The position numbers and the translations under genes are program-made. A DNA stretch of 64,000 nt from an uncultured Eubacteriales bacterium (lineage in GTDB: Bacteria > Bacillota > Clostridia > Oscillospirales > Acutalibacteraceae). Positions 25,154-33,368 of this stretch are shown in pieces; positions within the stretch are counted from its first letter, which is position 1; each line of letters begins with the position of its first letter. The DNA lies in NCBI GenBank assembly GCA_934486615.1, contig CAKSQO010000001.1, positions 1-64,000 of the forward strand, given 5' to 3'. The notes under the pieces were generated by a model, which was not told the DNA's origin, ran no database searches, and saw only the letters and a program-made list of their open reading frames with translations.

Positions 25154-25182
25154 TTGACATTTGTGTGCGCTTAAACTATAAT
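25154..25182 (+). promoter_or_regulatory. Perfect-consensus sigma-A promoter of the sulfur-relay operon
   Basis: TTGACA, 17 bases, TATAAT, giving a start near 25189 and a 40-base leader before the HD-protein ATG. Confidence 0.93.
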
Positions 25183-25189
25183 TGTTAAT

Positions 25190-25208
25190 GCTTATTTATT
25201 TGATAGGT
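25190..25208 (+). promoter_or_regulatory. Second copy of the cysK operator-like motif
   Basis: GCTTATTTATTTGATAGGT lies directly after the promoter. Its reverse complement matches the cysK site at 17 of 22 positions, with the core CCTATCAAA identical. This suggests common regulation of cysK and the tRNA-thiolation genes. Confidence 0.55.
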
Positions 25209-25228
25209 TATATGGGGAAGTGTGTCAG

Positions 25229-25798
25229 ATGGCAGAAAAAACAAGAACAGACGCGTGGTCGCTGCTCACCGAATATAACAAGGAGCATTTTCACCTCGTT
25301 CACGCCGTGACGGTCGAGGGCGTTATGCGCTGGTACGCAAACGAGCTCGGCTTCGGCGACGAGGCCGACTTCTGGGCGATGGTCGGGCTGCTGCACGATC
25401 TCGATTTTGAGCTGTACCCCGACGAGCACTGCATAAAGGAGCAACAGATCCTGCGCGAACACGGCTACGACGAGCGGCTCATTCACGCGGTTGCAAGCCA
25501 CGGCTACGGCCTGACGGTCAATATCAAGCCCGAGCATACTATGGAAAAGGTGCTCTACGCCGCCGACGAGCTGACGGGGCTTATCGGCGCGGTAGCTCTT
25601 ATGCGCCCGTCAAAGAGCGTGAGCGACTTAGAGCTAAAATCGGTCAAAAAGAAGTACAAAAGCGCCAACTTCGCCGCGGGCTGCTCGCGCGAGGTCATCT
25701 CAAACGGTGCCGAAATGCTCGGCTGGACGCTTGACGAGCTGATTGAAAAGACCATTCTCGCAATGCGCAGCTGCGAGGACAGGTACAGCGCGGTTTAA
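25229..25798 (+). CDS. HD-domain protein (putative metal-dependent hydrolase)
   Basis: The protein of about 189 residues has an early histidine (HLVHAVTVEG), the HD pair in GLLHDLDFE, a later ASHGYG histidine and the distal Asp in YAADELTGL, the pattern of an HD-fold phosphohydrolase. Substrate is unknown. GGGGAAG lies eight bases before the ATG at 25229; a GTG nine bases upstream is less well placed. First gene of an operon otherwise devoted to tRNA sulfur chemistry, 35 bases ahead of mnmA. Confidence 0.85.
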   Translation: MAEKTRTDAWSLLTEYNKEHFHLVHAVTVEGVMRWYANELGFGDEADFWAMVGLLHDLDFELYPDEHCIKEQQILREHGYDERLIHAVASHGYGLTVNIKPEHTMEKVLYAADELTGLIGAVALMRPSKSVSDLELKSVKKKYKSANFAAGCSREVISNGAEMLGWTLDELIEKTILAMRSCEDRYSAV

Positions 25799-25833
25799 CC
25801 CGCGATAATCCTAAAAAGAAAGGGGCGTTTTTA

Positions 25834-26928
25834 ATGCCGAGCGAAAAAAGCGCGCTTATCGCGATGAGCGGCGGGGTCGACAGCTCCGTCGCCGCATATA
25901 TTATGGTCAGCCGCGGCTTTGACTGTATGGGCGGCACTATGCGCCTTTATCATAACGACGACGTGGGGCTCGGCAGCTTTCACACCTGCTGCTCCGAAAA
26001 GGACATCGACGACGCGGCCGAGGTCGCTTTCGACCTCGACATACCATATGAGGTCATCGACTTTACATTCGATTTCAAAGAGAAGATAATCGAAAAATTC
26101 ATCAAAACCTACGAAGCGGGCGGTACGCCCAACCCATGTATCGACTGCAACCGATATATGAAGTTTGACAAGCTGCTCGACTTTGCCGCAAAGCACGGCA
26201 AGCACTACGTCGTCACCGGGCACTACGCGCGCGTTGAGAAAAAGGACGGCCGCTTTCTGCTGAAAAAGGCGCTGGACGAGACGAAGGATCAGAGCTATGT
26301 GCTCTATTCCTTGACGCAGAGCCAGCTCAGCCGAACGCTGTTCCCGCTGGGCGAAATGTGCAAAAGCGAGGTCAGAGAGATTGCCGAGCGCGAGGGCTTT
26401 GTTAATTTTTCAAAGCCCGACAGCCAGGACATCTGCTTTGTTCCCGACGGCGACTATGTGGGCTTTATGGAGCGCTACACAGGCAGGAAATACCCCGATG
26501 GCGACTTCCTCAACAGCCGCGGCGAGGCGGTCGGCAGGCACAAGGGCGCGGTGCGCTACACGATAGGGCAGCGCAAGGGGCTCGGTATTGCTCTGGGCGA
26601 GCCGATGTTCGTTTTTGCCAAGGATATGGAGAAAAACACCGTATCAGTCGGGCGCGAGGAGCTGCTTTTCGACCGCGCGCTGATTGCCGACGATTTAAAC
26701 TGGATAGCGTTCGAGAGCCTCGAAGCCCCGCTGCGCGTAAAGGCCAAAACGCGCTACCGCCAAGTCGAGCAGCCTGCCGTCGTTTATCCGCTTGAGGGCG
26801 GCAGTGTGCGCATCGTGTTCGATGGGCCGCAGAGGGCCATCGCACCCGGTCAGGCGGTCGTTATGTACGACGGCGACACGGTCGTCGGCGGCGGAACCAT
26901 CGTCAGGGCGGACAAAACGCCCGTGTGA
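25834..26928 (+). CDS. mnmA: tRNA-specific 2-thiouridylase MnmA
   Basis: The PP-loop motif SGGVDSSVAA (residues 8-17) is followed by the catalytic cysteine region NPCIDCN, the family segment KDQSYVLYSL, the second cysteine in SQDICFVPDGDY and the C-terminal beta-barrel. At 364 residues the length is normal. MnmA uses ATP and persulfide sulfur to make 2-thiouridine at wobble U34. A cysteine desulfurase sits three genes downstream and may provide the sulfur. Confidence 0.98.
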   Translation: MPSEKSALIAMSGGVDSSVAAYIMVSRGFDCMGGTMRLYHNDDVGLGSFHTCCSEKDIDDAAEVAFDLDIPYEVIDFTFDFKEKIIEKFIKTYEAGGTPNPCIDCNRYMKFDKLLDFAAKHGKHYVVTGHYARVEKKDGRFLLKKALDETKDQSYVLYSLTQSQLSRTLFPLGEMCKSEVREIAEREGFVNFSKPDSQDICFVPDGDYVGFMERYTGRKYPDGDFLNSRGEAVGRHKGAVRYTIGQRKGLGIALGEPMFVFAKDMEKNTVSVGREELLFDRALIADDLNWIAFESLEAPLRVKAKTRYRQVEQPAVVYPLEGGSVRIVFDGPQRAIAPGQAVVMYDGDTVVGGGTIVRADKTPV

Positions 26929-26942
26929 AAGGAGTACCTTTT

Positions 26943-27161
26943 GTGACGGTAAACTACGATTTTGTGCTCTCACTCAAGGCGGCGCTTAAAGCGGCGACGG
27001 GAGTGTACGTTCATTTTCATGACGGCTGCGGCGGGCAGTATTTCACGCTTGAAAAAACCGACGCGGCCACGGTCGGTGCCGTCGAGGGCTTCTTATCCGA
27101 GCACGGTATGAAGCCGATTTTTACGCCCGAGAAGCTGACCTTTACAATTACGGAGAAATAA
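26943..27161 (+). CDS. Small conserved protein with CGGQYF motif (RDAC/DUF3343-like)
   Basis: The 72-residue protein has a HFHDGCGGQYFTLE core that resembles the small RDAC family of Clostridia, here as HDGC. No membrane segment is present. The start is GTG at 26943, eight bases after AAAGGAG; the GTG at 26925 would put the ribosome site inside the gene. It stands between mnmA and tcdA (one-base gap), so its conserved cysteine may belong to the sulfur-relay function, but family and role are uncertain. Confidence 0.7.
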   Translation: MTVNYDFVLSLKAALKAATGVYVHFHDGCGGQYFTLEKTDAATVGAVEGFLSEHGMKPIFTPEKLTFTITEK

Positions 27162-27162
27162 A

Positions 27163-27939
27163 ATGCTCAACCAGTTTTCAAGAACTCAACTTATTTTCGG
27201 CGAGGAAGCGATGAAAAAGCTCGCTTCCTCGCGCGTTGCGGTGTTCGGCGTCGGAGGGGTAGGCTCATATACCGCCGAGGCGCTTGTTCGCAGCGGACTC
27301 GGGGCGATCGACCTTATCGACGACGACAAGGTCTGCCTGACCAACATCAACCGCCAGCTTTACGCCACGCGCAAGACCGTCGGCAAGTACAAGGTCGACG
27401 TCGCCGCAGAGCGCATAGCCGAGATAAATCCCGACGCGGTCGTGCGGACGTACAAGACCTTCTACACGCCGGAAACGTCGGCGCAGTTTGACTTTACGCA
27501 GTACGACTACATCGTCGACGCTATCGACACCGTCACAGGCAAGCTCGAGCTTGCCGTCAACGCGCAGCGCGCGGGCACGCCGATAATCAGCTCGATGGGC
27601 GCGGGCAACAAGGTCGATCCGACCGCGTTTGAGGTCACCGACATCTTCAAAACCAGTGTGTGCCCGCTTGCAAAGGTCATGCGAAACGAGCTTAAAAAGC
27701 GCAAGGTGCGTCGACTGAAGGTCGTTTATTCAAAGGAGCTGCCGATAACTCCCGTTGACGATATGGCGATAAGCTGCCGCTCCCATTGCATCTGCCCGCC
27801 GGACACGGCAAGAAAGTGCACGCAGCGCCGTCAGGTGCCAGGCAGCAACGCATTCGTGCCGTCGGTCGTGGGGCTTATTGTTGCGGGCGAGGTCATAAAG
27901 GACCTGACAGGCTTCAAGGGCAGGGGGCTCGGTGCGTGA
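27163..27939 (+). CDS. tcdA: tRNA threonylcarbamoyladenosine dehydratase-like E1 enzyme
   Basis: The ThiF/MoeB/HesA fold is clear: glycine loop FGVGGVGSYTAEAL, LIDDDKVCLTNINRQLYA with the arginine/asparagine finger, DAIDTVTGKLEL and a C-terminal zinc or cysteine region (CRSHCICP). The 258-residue length is normal for TcdA, which forms cyclic t6A at position 37 of ANN-decoding tRNAs. Related adenylating enzymes also act in sulfur carriers, and a role with the following desulfurase, as in the CsdA-CsdE-TcdA system, is plausible. The stop overlaps the desulfurase GTG start. Confidence 0.93.
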   Translation: MLNQFSRTQLIFGEEAMKKLASSRVAVFGVGGVGSYTAEALVRSGLGAIDLIDDDKVCLTNINRQLYATRKTVGKYKVDVAAERIAEINPDAVVRTYKTFYTPETSAQFDFTQYDYIVDAIDTVTGKLELAVNAQRAGTPIISSMGAGNKVDPTAFEVTDIFKTSVCPLAKVMRNELKKRKVRRLKVVYSKELPITPVDDMAISCRSHCICPPDTARKCTQRRQVPGSNAFVPSVVGLIVAGEVIKDLTGFKGRGLGA

Positions 27940-29054
27940 TATACCTCGACTATTCTGCCAACACCCCCGCAGATGAGGGCGTTATCGCGGCATTTGCCGA
28001 GTGCGAGCGGAGCTTTGCGGGCAACGCAAACTCCAACCACGTCGCTGGGCTTGCCGCAAGAGAGCGCATGGCGCTCGCGTGTGAGCGCGTCGCGGCCATG
28101 CTCGGCGTGCAGCCGTCGGAGGTCATCTTCACCTCAGGCGCGAGCGAGGCCAACAACACCGCGATAAAGGGCGTCGCGCACGCCTCGCGCCACAAGGGGC
28201 GGCATATAATCTCGACCTATCTTGAGCATTCATCCGTCAGCGGCTGCCTGACCGTGCTTCAGGAGCAGGGGTGGGACATTGATTTGGTCGATATTACGCG
28301 CGAGGGCAAGGTCGACCTCGAGCACTTAAAAAGCCTTATCCGCGACGACACCGTGCTTGTCGCGGTCACCGCAGTTGACAGCGAGCTCGGCACGGTGCAG
28401 CCCATCGGTGAGATTGCAAAAATCGTCGCAGAGCACCCAAACTGCCGCCTGCACGTCGATATGACTCAGGCGGTCGGCAAGATACCTCTCAGCCTTGAGG
28501 GTGTGGACACGGCGGCAATCGCGCCGCACAAATTCTACGGATTAAACGGGGTCGGCGTGCTGATAAAGCGGCGCGGCCTTGTCATAGAGCCGCTTATCCA
28601 CGGCGGCGCAAGCACCACCGTCTATCGCAGCGGCACGCCCGCGCTGTCGCTCGCAGTCTCGGCCGAAAAGGCGCTGCAAACGGCGCTCGGCAGCTTTTCC
28701 GACCGCCTTGAAACGGTCAAACGGCTGAACGCCCGCCTTCGTGCCTTTTTGGAAAGCAAGCCCGACGTGCGGCTTAACAGTCCCGCCGACGCCGTGCCGC
28801 ACATACTCAATTTGAGCGTAAACGGCATAAAGGGAACGGTGTTTCAGCGCACTTTGAGTGAAAAGGGGATCTGCGTCTCGGTCAAGTCAGCCTGTTCGAC
28901 CGACGGCACTCCGTCGCGCGCCGTTTTCGCCGTCAGCCGAGACCGAAGAAACGCGCTTTCGTCGTGGAGGATAAGCCTCAGCCACCTAACGACTGACGCG
29001 GAGCTTGACGAGTTTGAGCAGGCTTACGAGCGCTGCTGTCAGGAGCTGAAATAA
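27936..29054 (+). CDS. Cysteine desulfurase (NifS/IscS-type, class V aminotransferase)
   Basis: The start is GTG at 27936, nine bases after AGGGGG and overlapping the tcdA stop. The 372-residue protein begins IYLDYSANTPADEG, has the SGASEANNTAIKG loop, the PLP-binding lysine in APHKFYGLNGVG and the catalytic cysteine in SVKSACSTDG. It removes sulfur from cysteine as a persulfide and is the likely donor for MnmA and TtcA in the same operon. The stop overlaps the next ATG (TAATG). Confidence 0.95.
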   Translation: MIYLDYSANTPADEGVIAAFAECERSFAGNANSNHVAGLAARERMALACERVAAMLGVQPSEVIFTSGASEANNTAIKGVAHASRHKGRHIISTYLEHSSVSGCLTVLQEQGWDIDLVDITREGKVDLEHLKSLIRDDTVLVAVTAVDSELGTVQPIGEIAKIVAEHPNCRLHVDMTQAVGKIPLSLEGVDTAAIAPHKFYGLNGVGVLIKRRGLVIEPLIHGGASTTVYRSGTPALSLAVSAEKALQTALGSFSDRLETVKRLNARLRAFLESKPDVRLNSPADAVPHILNLSVNGIKGTVFQRTLSEKGICVSVKSACSTDGTPSRAVFAVSRDRRNALSSWRISLSHLTTDAELDEFEQAYERCCQELK

Positions 29055-29899
29055 TGGAAAGAAAGTTAGAACCCTACCAGCTTGCGGAAAGAAGCATTAA
29101 CAAAAAGTACCGCAAGACCATATGGAACCCGTTCATAGCCGCCGTCAAGCAGTATAATCTTGTAAGCGAGGGCGACCGCATAGCCGTCTGTATTTCGGGC
29201 GGCAAAGACTCGATGCTTCTGGCCAAGCTCATGCAGATGCTGCAGCGCCACAGCGACGTGCCGTTTGAGCTTGTTTACCTTGTGATGGACCCGGGGTACA
29301 ACGAGATAAACCGCCGAAAAATTGAGAGCAACGCCGAGCTGCTGCACATTCCGATAACGGTGTTCGAGACCGACATTTTCTCCGTCGCCAACAACACCGA
29401 CAAGTCGCCGTGTTACCTGTGCGCAAAGATGCGCCGCGGCCACCTTTACAGCAAGGCGCGCGAGCTCGGCTGCAACAAGATAGCGCTCGGCCACCACTTC
29501 AGCGACGTTATTGAGACGACCGTTATGAGTATGTTCTACGGCTCGCAGCTGCAGGCGATGCCGCCGAAGCTGCACAGCCTAAACTACGGGGGAATGGAGC
29601 TTATCCGTCCGCTTTACCGCGTGCACGAGGACGACATCATCTCGTGGCGGCGCTATAATGAGCTGGATTTTATCCAATGCGCCTGCCGCTTCACCGAGAA
29701 CTGCACCATGTGCGACAACGGCGGGGGCGGCTCAAAGCGTCAGGAGGTCAAGCTGCTGCTAAAGCGCTTAAAGCGCGACAATCCCAACATCGAAAAGAGC
29801 ATTTTCAACAGCATACACTCCGTGTGTCTCGACACCTTCCCCGGATGCAAGAGCGGCGGGGTCGATTATGACTTCAATGCCCTTTACGAAAAGCGATAA
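29054..29899 (+). CDS. tRNA 2-thiocytidine biosynthesis protein TtcA-like
   Basis: The PP-loop CISGGKDSMLLAKLM is followed by the CYLCAKMRRGHLY pair, which in TtcA holds a 4Fe-4S cluster, and a later CTMCDNGGGG. Length 281 fits TtcA rather than TilS, which lacks this CxxC. TtcA-family enzymes make 2-thiocytidine at tRNA position 32 (the family also holds related thiolases, so substrate is not certain). Last gene of the sulfur-relay operon, followed by a strong terminator. Confidence 0.9.
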   Translation: MERKLEPYQLAERSINKKYRKTIWNPFIAAVKQYNLVSEGDRIAVCISGGKDSMLLAKLMQMLQRHSDVPFELVYLVMDPGYNEINRRKIESNAELLHIPITVFETDIFSVANNTDKSPCYLCAKMRRGHLYSKARELGCNKIALGHHFSDVIETTVMSMFYGSQLQAMPPKLHSLNYGGMELIRPLYRVHEDDIISWRRYNELDFIQCACRFTENCTMCDNGGGGSKRQEVKLLLKRLKRDNPNIEKSIFNSIHSVCLDTFPGCKSGGVDYDFNALYEKR

Positions 29900-29917
29900 A
29901 CCGAATAACCATGAACC

Positions 29918-29954
29918 AAAACGCTTCGCGAAAAATTTTCGCGGGGCGTTTTTT
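29918..29954 (+). terminator. Terminator of the sulfur-relay operon
   Basis: AAAACGCTTCGCGAAAA pairs with TTTTCGCGGGGCGTTTT with two G-T pairs, around a one-base apex, followed by T-rich sequence. Confidence 0.92.
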
Positions 29955-30030
29955 AATGCTGACAAAAAGTGTCGTAATTAACTTTTAGAATGGTTACAGG
30001 CGGCAAAGGAAAGGAGACGATAAACAATTT

Positions 30031-30318
30031 ATGGAGCTTGATGTTGCTATTGAACGCCACGAGCAGCGGCTGAACACGCTCGAGCGCGATATGGGTGCGA
30101 TGAAGGACGTGCAAAACGAGATTCGCACGATGAACGAGTCGCTCGTGACCCTCGCAAACGAGATGCGGCACACAAACGAGCACCTCGCGCGGCACGAGCG
30201 GCGCATCGACGAAATCGACGCTATGCCCAGGCTGCGGCTGCAGCAGACGGTAACTGCCGTAGTGTCGGCGCTCGCTGGCGGACTTATCTCAATGATAATT
30301 GGCTTGATCATAAGCTGA
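30031..30318 (+). CDS. XhlA-like coiled-coil membrane protein, phage lysis module
   Basis: The 95-residue protein has an N-terminal charged coiled coil (residues 1-70, heptad-like ERHEQRLNTLERDMG) and one C-terminal transmembrane helix (about 73-94). This is the plan of XhlA/hemolysin-type accessory lysis proteins of phages such as PBSX. It is followed after 14 bases by a holin and then an endolysin. GGAGACG precedes the ATG. Confidence 0.8.
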   Translation: MELDVAIERHEQRLNTLERDMGAMKDVQNEIRTMNESLVTLANEMRHTNEHLARHERRIDEIDAMPRLRLQQTVTAVVSALAGGLISMIIGLIIS

Positions 30319-30332
30319 AAGGAGTTTTTTAT

Positions 30333-30620
30333 ATGGATTGTCAAAATTATATTAAGGCAGAGCTTTTGATACTTGTGCCCGTGCTGTACCTTATCGGCGC
30401 GGGGCTTAAAAAGAGTGCTTTTCCCGACAGATTTATACCTCTCGCCCTCGGCGCGGCGGGCATTATTATGTCGGCGCTGTGGGTGCTTTCAGGCACAAAT
30501 ATAGGAGGCGTTAAGGACGCGCTTGCGGCGGCTTTTGCGGCTCTTACGCAGGGAGTGCTCGCTGCGGGTGCAAGCGTTTACGCCAATCAGCTCTGCGTTC
30601 AGGCACGAAAGGAGGAGTAG
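30333..30620 (+). CDS. Phage holin-like membrane protein
   Basis: The 95-residue protein has two or three hydrophobic helices, an N-terminal polar stretch and a basic C-terminus, and resembles phage holins of superfamily V (Phage_holin_5_2 type). It would permeabilise the membrane for the endolysin encoded 3 bases downstream. AAAGGAG lies ahead of the ATG. Confidence 0.82.
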   Translation: MDCQNYIKAELLILVPVLYLIGAGLKKSAFPDRFIPLALGAAGIIMSALWVLSGTNIGGVKDALAAAFAALTQGVLAAGASVYANQLCVQARKEE

Positions 30621-30623
30621 ACG

Positions 30624-31640
30624 GTGCTTGATATTATCAAAGCCTACGCGGTCAACAACCTCTGCTACCGCGCAGGGAAGAAGATGACCCCGAAGGGCAT
30701 AGTCGTGCACTCGACGGGTGCGAATAATCCGAATCTGAAGCGCTACGTTGACTGCCCCGACGAGGTGGGGGTCAACCGCTACGGCAACCACTGGAATCAG
30801 CCGACCCCCGGCGGCAGCAAGGTGTGTGTACACGCGTTCATCGGCCTTGACAAGTCGGGACAGGTCAGGGTGGCCGAAATACTCCCGCTCGACATCTGCT
30901 GCTGGGGCGTGGGCAAGGGTGCGAAAGGCAGCTACAACTACGACCCCGCATATATCCAGTTTGAGATATGCGAGGACGCGCTGAGCGACATCGTCTATTT
31001 CGATTCGGCGTTCGGCGTGGCGGCTCAGTATTGCGCCGAGCTGTGCGAAAGGTACGCGATAGACGTCAAAAACATCGTCGGCCACTGCGAGGCCGCACGT
31101 CTCGGCTACGGCAGCAACCACTCCGACCCCGAGCACTGGATGCGCCGCTTCGGCCGCGATATGGATTCGTTCCGCACGGCGGTAAGTCAGCTGCTCAAGA
31201 TCGAGCCGAATCATTCCGGGAACGGCAAATTTCACGACGGCGACTTAGTCTCGCTCAGATCGGGCGCGCACTACTATAACGGCGCCGCCGTACCCGCGTG
31301 GGTCATAAAGCAGCGCTGGTACGTCCGCGGCGAGCCGAGCGGCGACCGCGTCGTGATCGACGAAAACGAAGCGGGCACAAACCACATCTGCAGCCCTGTC
31401 AGCGCGGACTTTCTCACCCTCGAAACACCCAAAAGCTGCCGCTTCATTGTCAGAATAAAGCCCGACTCGCTCGACATAAGAAAAGCGCCGGACTTATCCT
31501 CCGAAAAGGTCGGCTGCATAATCGGGCGCGGCGCTTACACTATCGTTGAGGAAGCGTGCGACTCACTCGGTGAAAAGTGGGGAAAGCTCAAGTCGGGTGC
31601 GGGCTGGATAAGTCTTGCGCTGACTGAGAGGGTCGATTGA
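30624..31640 (+). CDS. N-acetylmuramoyl-L-alanine amidase (endolysin, Amidase_2 plus SH3-like)
   Basis: Residues 1-175 form an Amidase_2/PGRP domain: the first zinc histidine H29 in IVVHSTG, later histidines in VGHCEAAR and the NHSDPEHW segment. From about 190 to the end are two small SH3-like or Lyg-type segments, the last reading SLDIRKAP with GWISL, a typical bacterial SH3 domain. It should cut the amide between MurNAc and L-Ala. It has no signal peptide, so release needs the holin. Start GTG 30624, after AAGGAGG. No other phage genes flank it. Confidence 0.92.
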   Translation: MLDIIKAYAVNNLCYRAGKKMTPKGIVVHSTGANNPNLKRYVDCPDEVGVNRYGNHWNQPTPGGSKVCVHAFIGLDKSGQVRVAEILPLDICCWGVGKGAKGSYNYDPAYIQFEICEDALSDIVYFDSAFGVAAQYCAELCERYAIDVKNIVGHCEAARLGYGSNHSDPEHWMRRFGRDMDSFRTAVSQLLKIEPNHSGNGKFHDGDLVSLRSGAHYYNGAAVPAWVIKQRWYVRGEPSGDRVVIDENEAGTNHICSPVSADFLTLETPKSCRFIVRIKPDSLDIRKAPDLSSEKVGCIIGRGAYTIVEEACDSLGEKWGKLKSGAGWISLALTERVD

Positions 31641-31644
31641 CGCT

Positions 31645-32733
31645 ATGGCTGTGCTCGACGTTCTGCTTTCGCCTGCGTCGGTCGTATTTGCCGCCGCGGC
31701 TGTGGGCTGTGTTTTGGGAAAGGTGAGGGTCAAAGGCGTTTCGCTCTCGCTTGCGGCGGTGCTGATAAGCGCTATAGCGGCGGGTGCGGCATTGGCGGCC
31801 GCAGGACAGCTTGACGGCAGCATTACGGCACTGTCGGGGCTGCTGTCGACCGTGGGTACTCCGATGTTTGCGGCGGCGCTTGGGCTTGGCTCGGCTCGCG
31901 GAGAGGGGGTAGGCGCTGCCTACAGAGCGGCTGCGGTCGGCGCGCTGATGTCAGCTGTGCCGTTTGCGGCGATGAGGCTGCTTATTATGGCTGCACCCGA
32001 GATGAAGTGGGCGCTCGCGGGCGCTTATTGCGGTGCGCTGACGACCACTCCAGGGCTTTCGGCCGTGTGCGAGAGCGCGGGCTGCGATGCGGCGGCTGCG
32101 GCGGTCGGTTACGCGCAGGCGTATGTTTTCGGCGTGAGCGCGGCGGTCGTTTCGGTGCAGGTTATCGCAGAAAAAGAGCCGCCGCGCAGTGCGTGCGCCG
32201 ACAGCGCAACAGGCAGCGGCGAGCGGCGCTTCGGGCTGCTTGAAACCGCTGCGACCCTCTGCGGCTGCGCCTTAATCGGGCGCATAACAGGCGCGGTTCG
32301 GCTGCCGATAGGCTCGTTTTCGCTCGGCACTTCGGGAGGGGTGCTGTGTACCTCGCTCGCTGTCGGCAGGCTGCTTGGGCTAAAGCGCGTCATTTTGCCC
32401 GAAAAGGAGCTCGGCGCGGTCAGAAGCGTCGGGCTGATGATGTTTCTGCTCGGCGCGGGGCTGCCCGCAGGCGGCCGCCTGATGAGCGGCTTCGACGTGC
32501 GGGTTATTCCGTGCGCTGCTTTGATGACCGCGCTGCCGATAGCCGTTGCGGCCGCTTCTCATAAGCTGCTGCGCGCCAAGCTGTCGCTAAGCTCCGTTTT
32601 AGCGGGCGGTATGACCAGCACTCCCGCGGCTGCGGCGCTTGCTCAAACGGGGCGCCCCGCAGCCGCGGGCGAATACTCCGCCGCCTACATATCAGCCCTG
32701 ATAACCGCCGTAATACTGCTGCGCACGGTTTGA
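31645..32733 (+). CDS. AspT/YidE/YbjL-type membrane transporter (Asp-Al_Ex halves)
   Basis: The 362-residue protein has about ten transmembrane segments in two homologous halves. Each half carries the family signature: GALTTTPGLSAV in the first and GGMTSTPAAAALAQ in the second, with SFSLGTSGGVL near the middle. AspT-type members exchange aspartate for alanine; many homologues are uncharacterised. The usual TrkA_C loops between the halves are missing. It begins five bases after the endolysin, with only a weak GAGAGGG site, and ends in its own terminator. Confidence 0.82.
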   Translation: MAVLDVLLSPASVVFAAAAVGCVLGKVRVKGVSLSLAAVLISAIAAGAALAAAGQLDGSITALSGLLSTVGTPMFAAALGLGSARGEGVGAAYRAAAVGALMSAVPFAAMRLLIMAAPEMKWALAGAYCGALTTTPGLSAVCESAGCDAAAAAVGYAQAYVFGVSAAVVSVQVIAEKEPPRSACADSATGSGERRFGLLETAATLCGCALIGRITGAVRLPIGSFSLGTSGGVLCTSLAVGRLLGLKRVILPEKELGAVRSVGLMMFLLGAGLPAGGRLMSGFDVRVIPCAALMTALPIAVAAASHKLLRAKLSLSSVLAGGMTSTPAAAALAQTGRPAAAGEYSAAYISALITAVILLRTV

Positions 32734-32744
32734 AAAAAGCATTG

Positions 32745-32775
32745 ACTCCGCCCAAAGAAACGGGCGGAGTTTTTT
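32745..32775 (+). terminator. Terminator after the AspT-type gene
   Basis: ACTCCGCCC/GGGCGGAGT stem, eight-base loop, then T6. Confidence 0.93.
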
Positions 32776-32776
32776 G

Positions 32777-32805
32777 TTGCCAAACGTGGTGGAGTGTGAT
32801 ATAAT
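32777..32805 (+). promoter_or_regulatory. Promoter of the ruvCAB operon
   Basis: TTGCCA, 17 bases, TATAAT, beginning directly after the T-tract of the upstream terminator. Confidence 0.85.
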
Positions 32806-32861
32806 AACCTGAATAATAGGCTCACTATGCAGTAAAAGGCAAAAAAGGAGTGTGAAACGGC

Positions 32862-33368
32862 TTGCGTATAATAGGTATCGACCCCGGCTATGCCATTGTC
32901 GGCTACGGCGTTGTCGACTATCGCGGCAACAGCTTCAATGTCATCGAGTATGACGCGGTCACCACCGGGGCAAAGACCGATTTTAACCTCCGCCTGGAGC
33001 AGATATACGACGGTATAACCGATATTATCGCGCGGCTTCACCCTGAAGCGATGTCAATTGAGAAGCTGTATTTCAACACCAACACCACCACTGCGATAGC
33101 GGTTGCCGAGGCGCGCGGCTGCATACTTCTTGCCGCGCAAAAGGCGCACCTGCCTGTGTACGAGTACACTCCGCTTCAGATAAAGCAGTCAGTCACAGGC
33201 TACGGCCGCGCCGAGAAAAGGCAGATGATAGAGATGGCGACAAGGCTGCTCGGGCTCAGCAAAGCGCCGCACCCCGACGACGTCGCCGACGCTCTTGCCG
33301 CCGCGATATGCCACGCGCACTCGTCAGGCTCGATGATGAACCTTATCCGAATGGGGAGGTACAGATAA
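32862..33368 (+). CDS. ruvC: Holliday junction endonuclease RuvC
   Basis: The 168-residue protein begins RIIGIDPGYAIVGYG with the catalytic Asp7, has the acidic EAMSIEKLYF segment and the basic loop NTTTAIAVAEARG, and ends with HPDDVADALAAAICHA (active-site Asp). It cuts four-way junctions at recombination. The start is TTG, with AAAGGAG upstream. The stop is directly followed by ruvA. Confidence 0.97.
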   Translation: MRIIGIDPGYAIVGYGVVDYRGNSFNVIEYDAVTTGAKTDFNLRLEQIYDGITDIIARLHPEAMSIEKLYFNTNTTTAIAVAEARGCILLAAQKAHLPVYEYTPLQIKQSVTGYGRAEKRQMIEMATRLLGLSKAPHPDDVADALAAAICHAHSSGSMMNLIRMGRYR

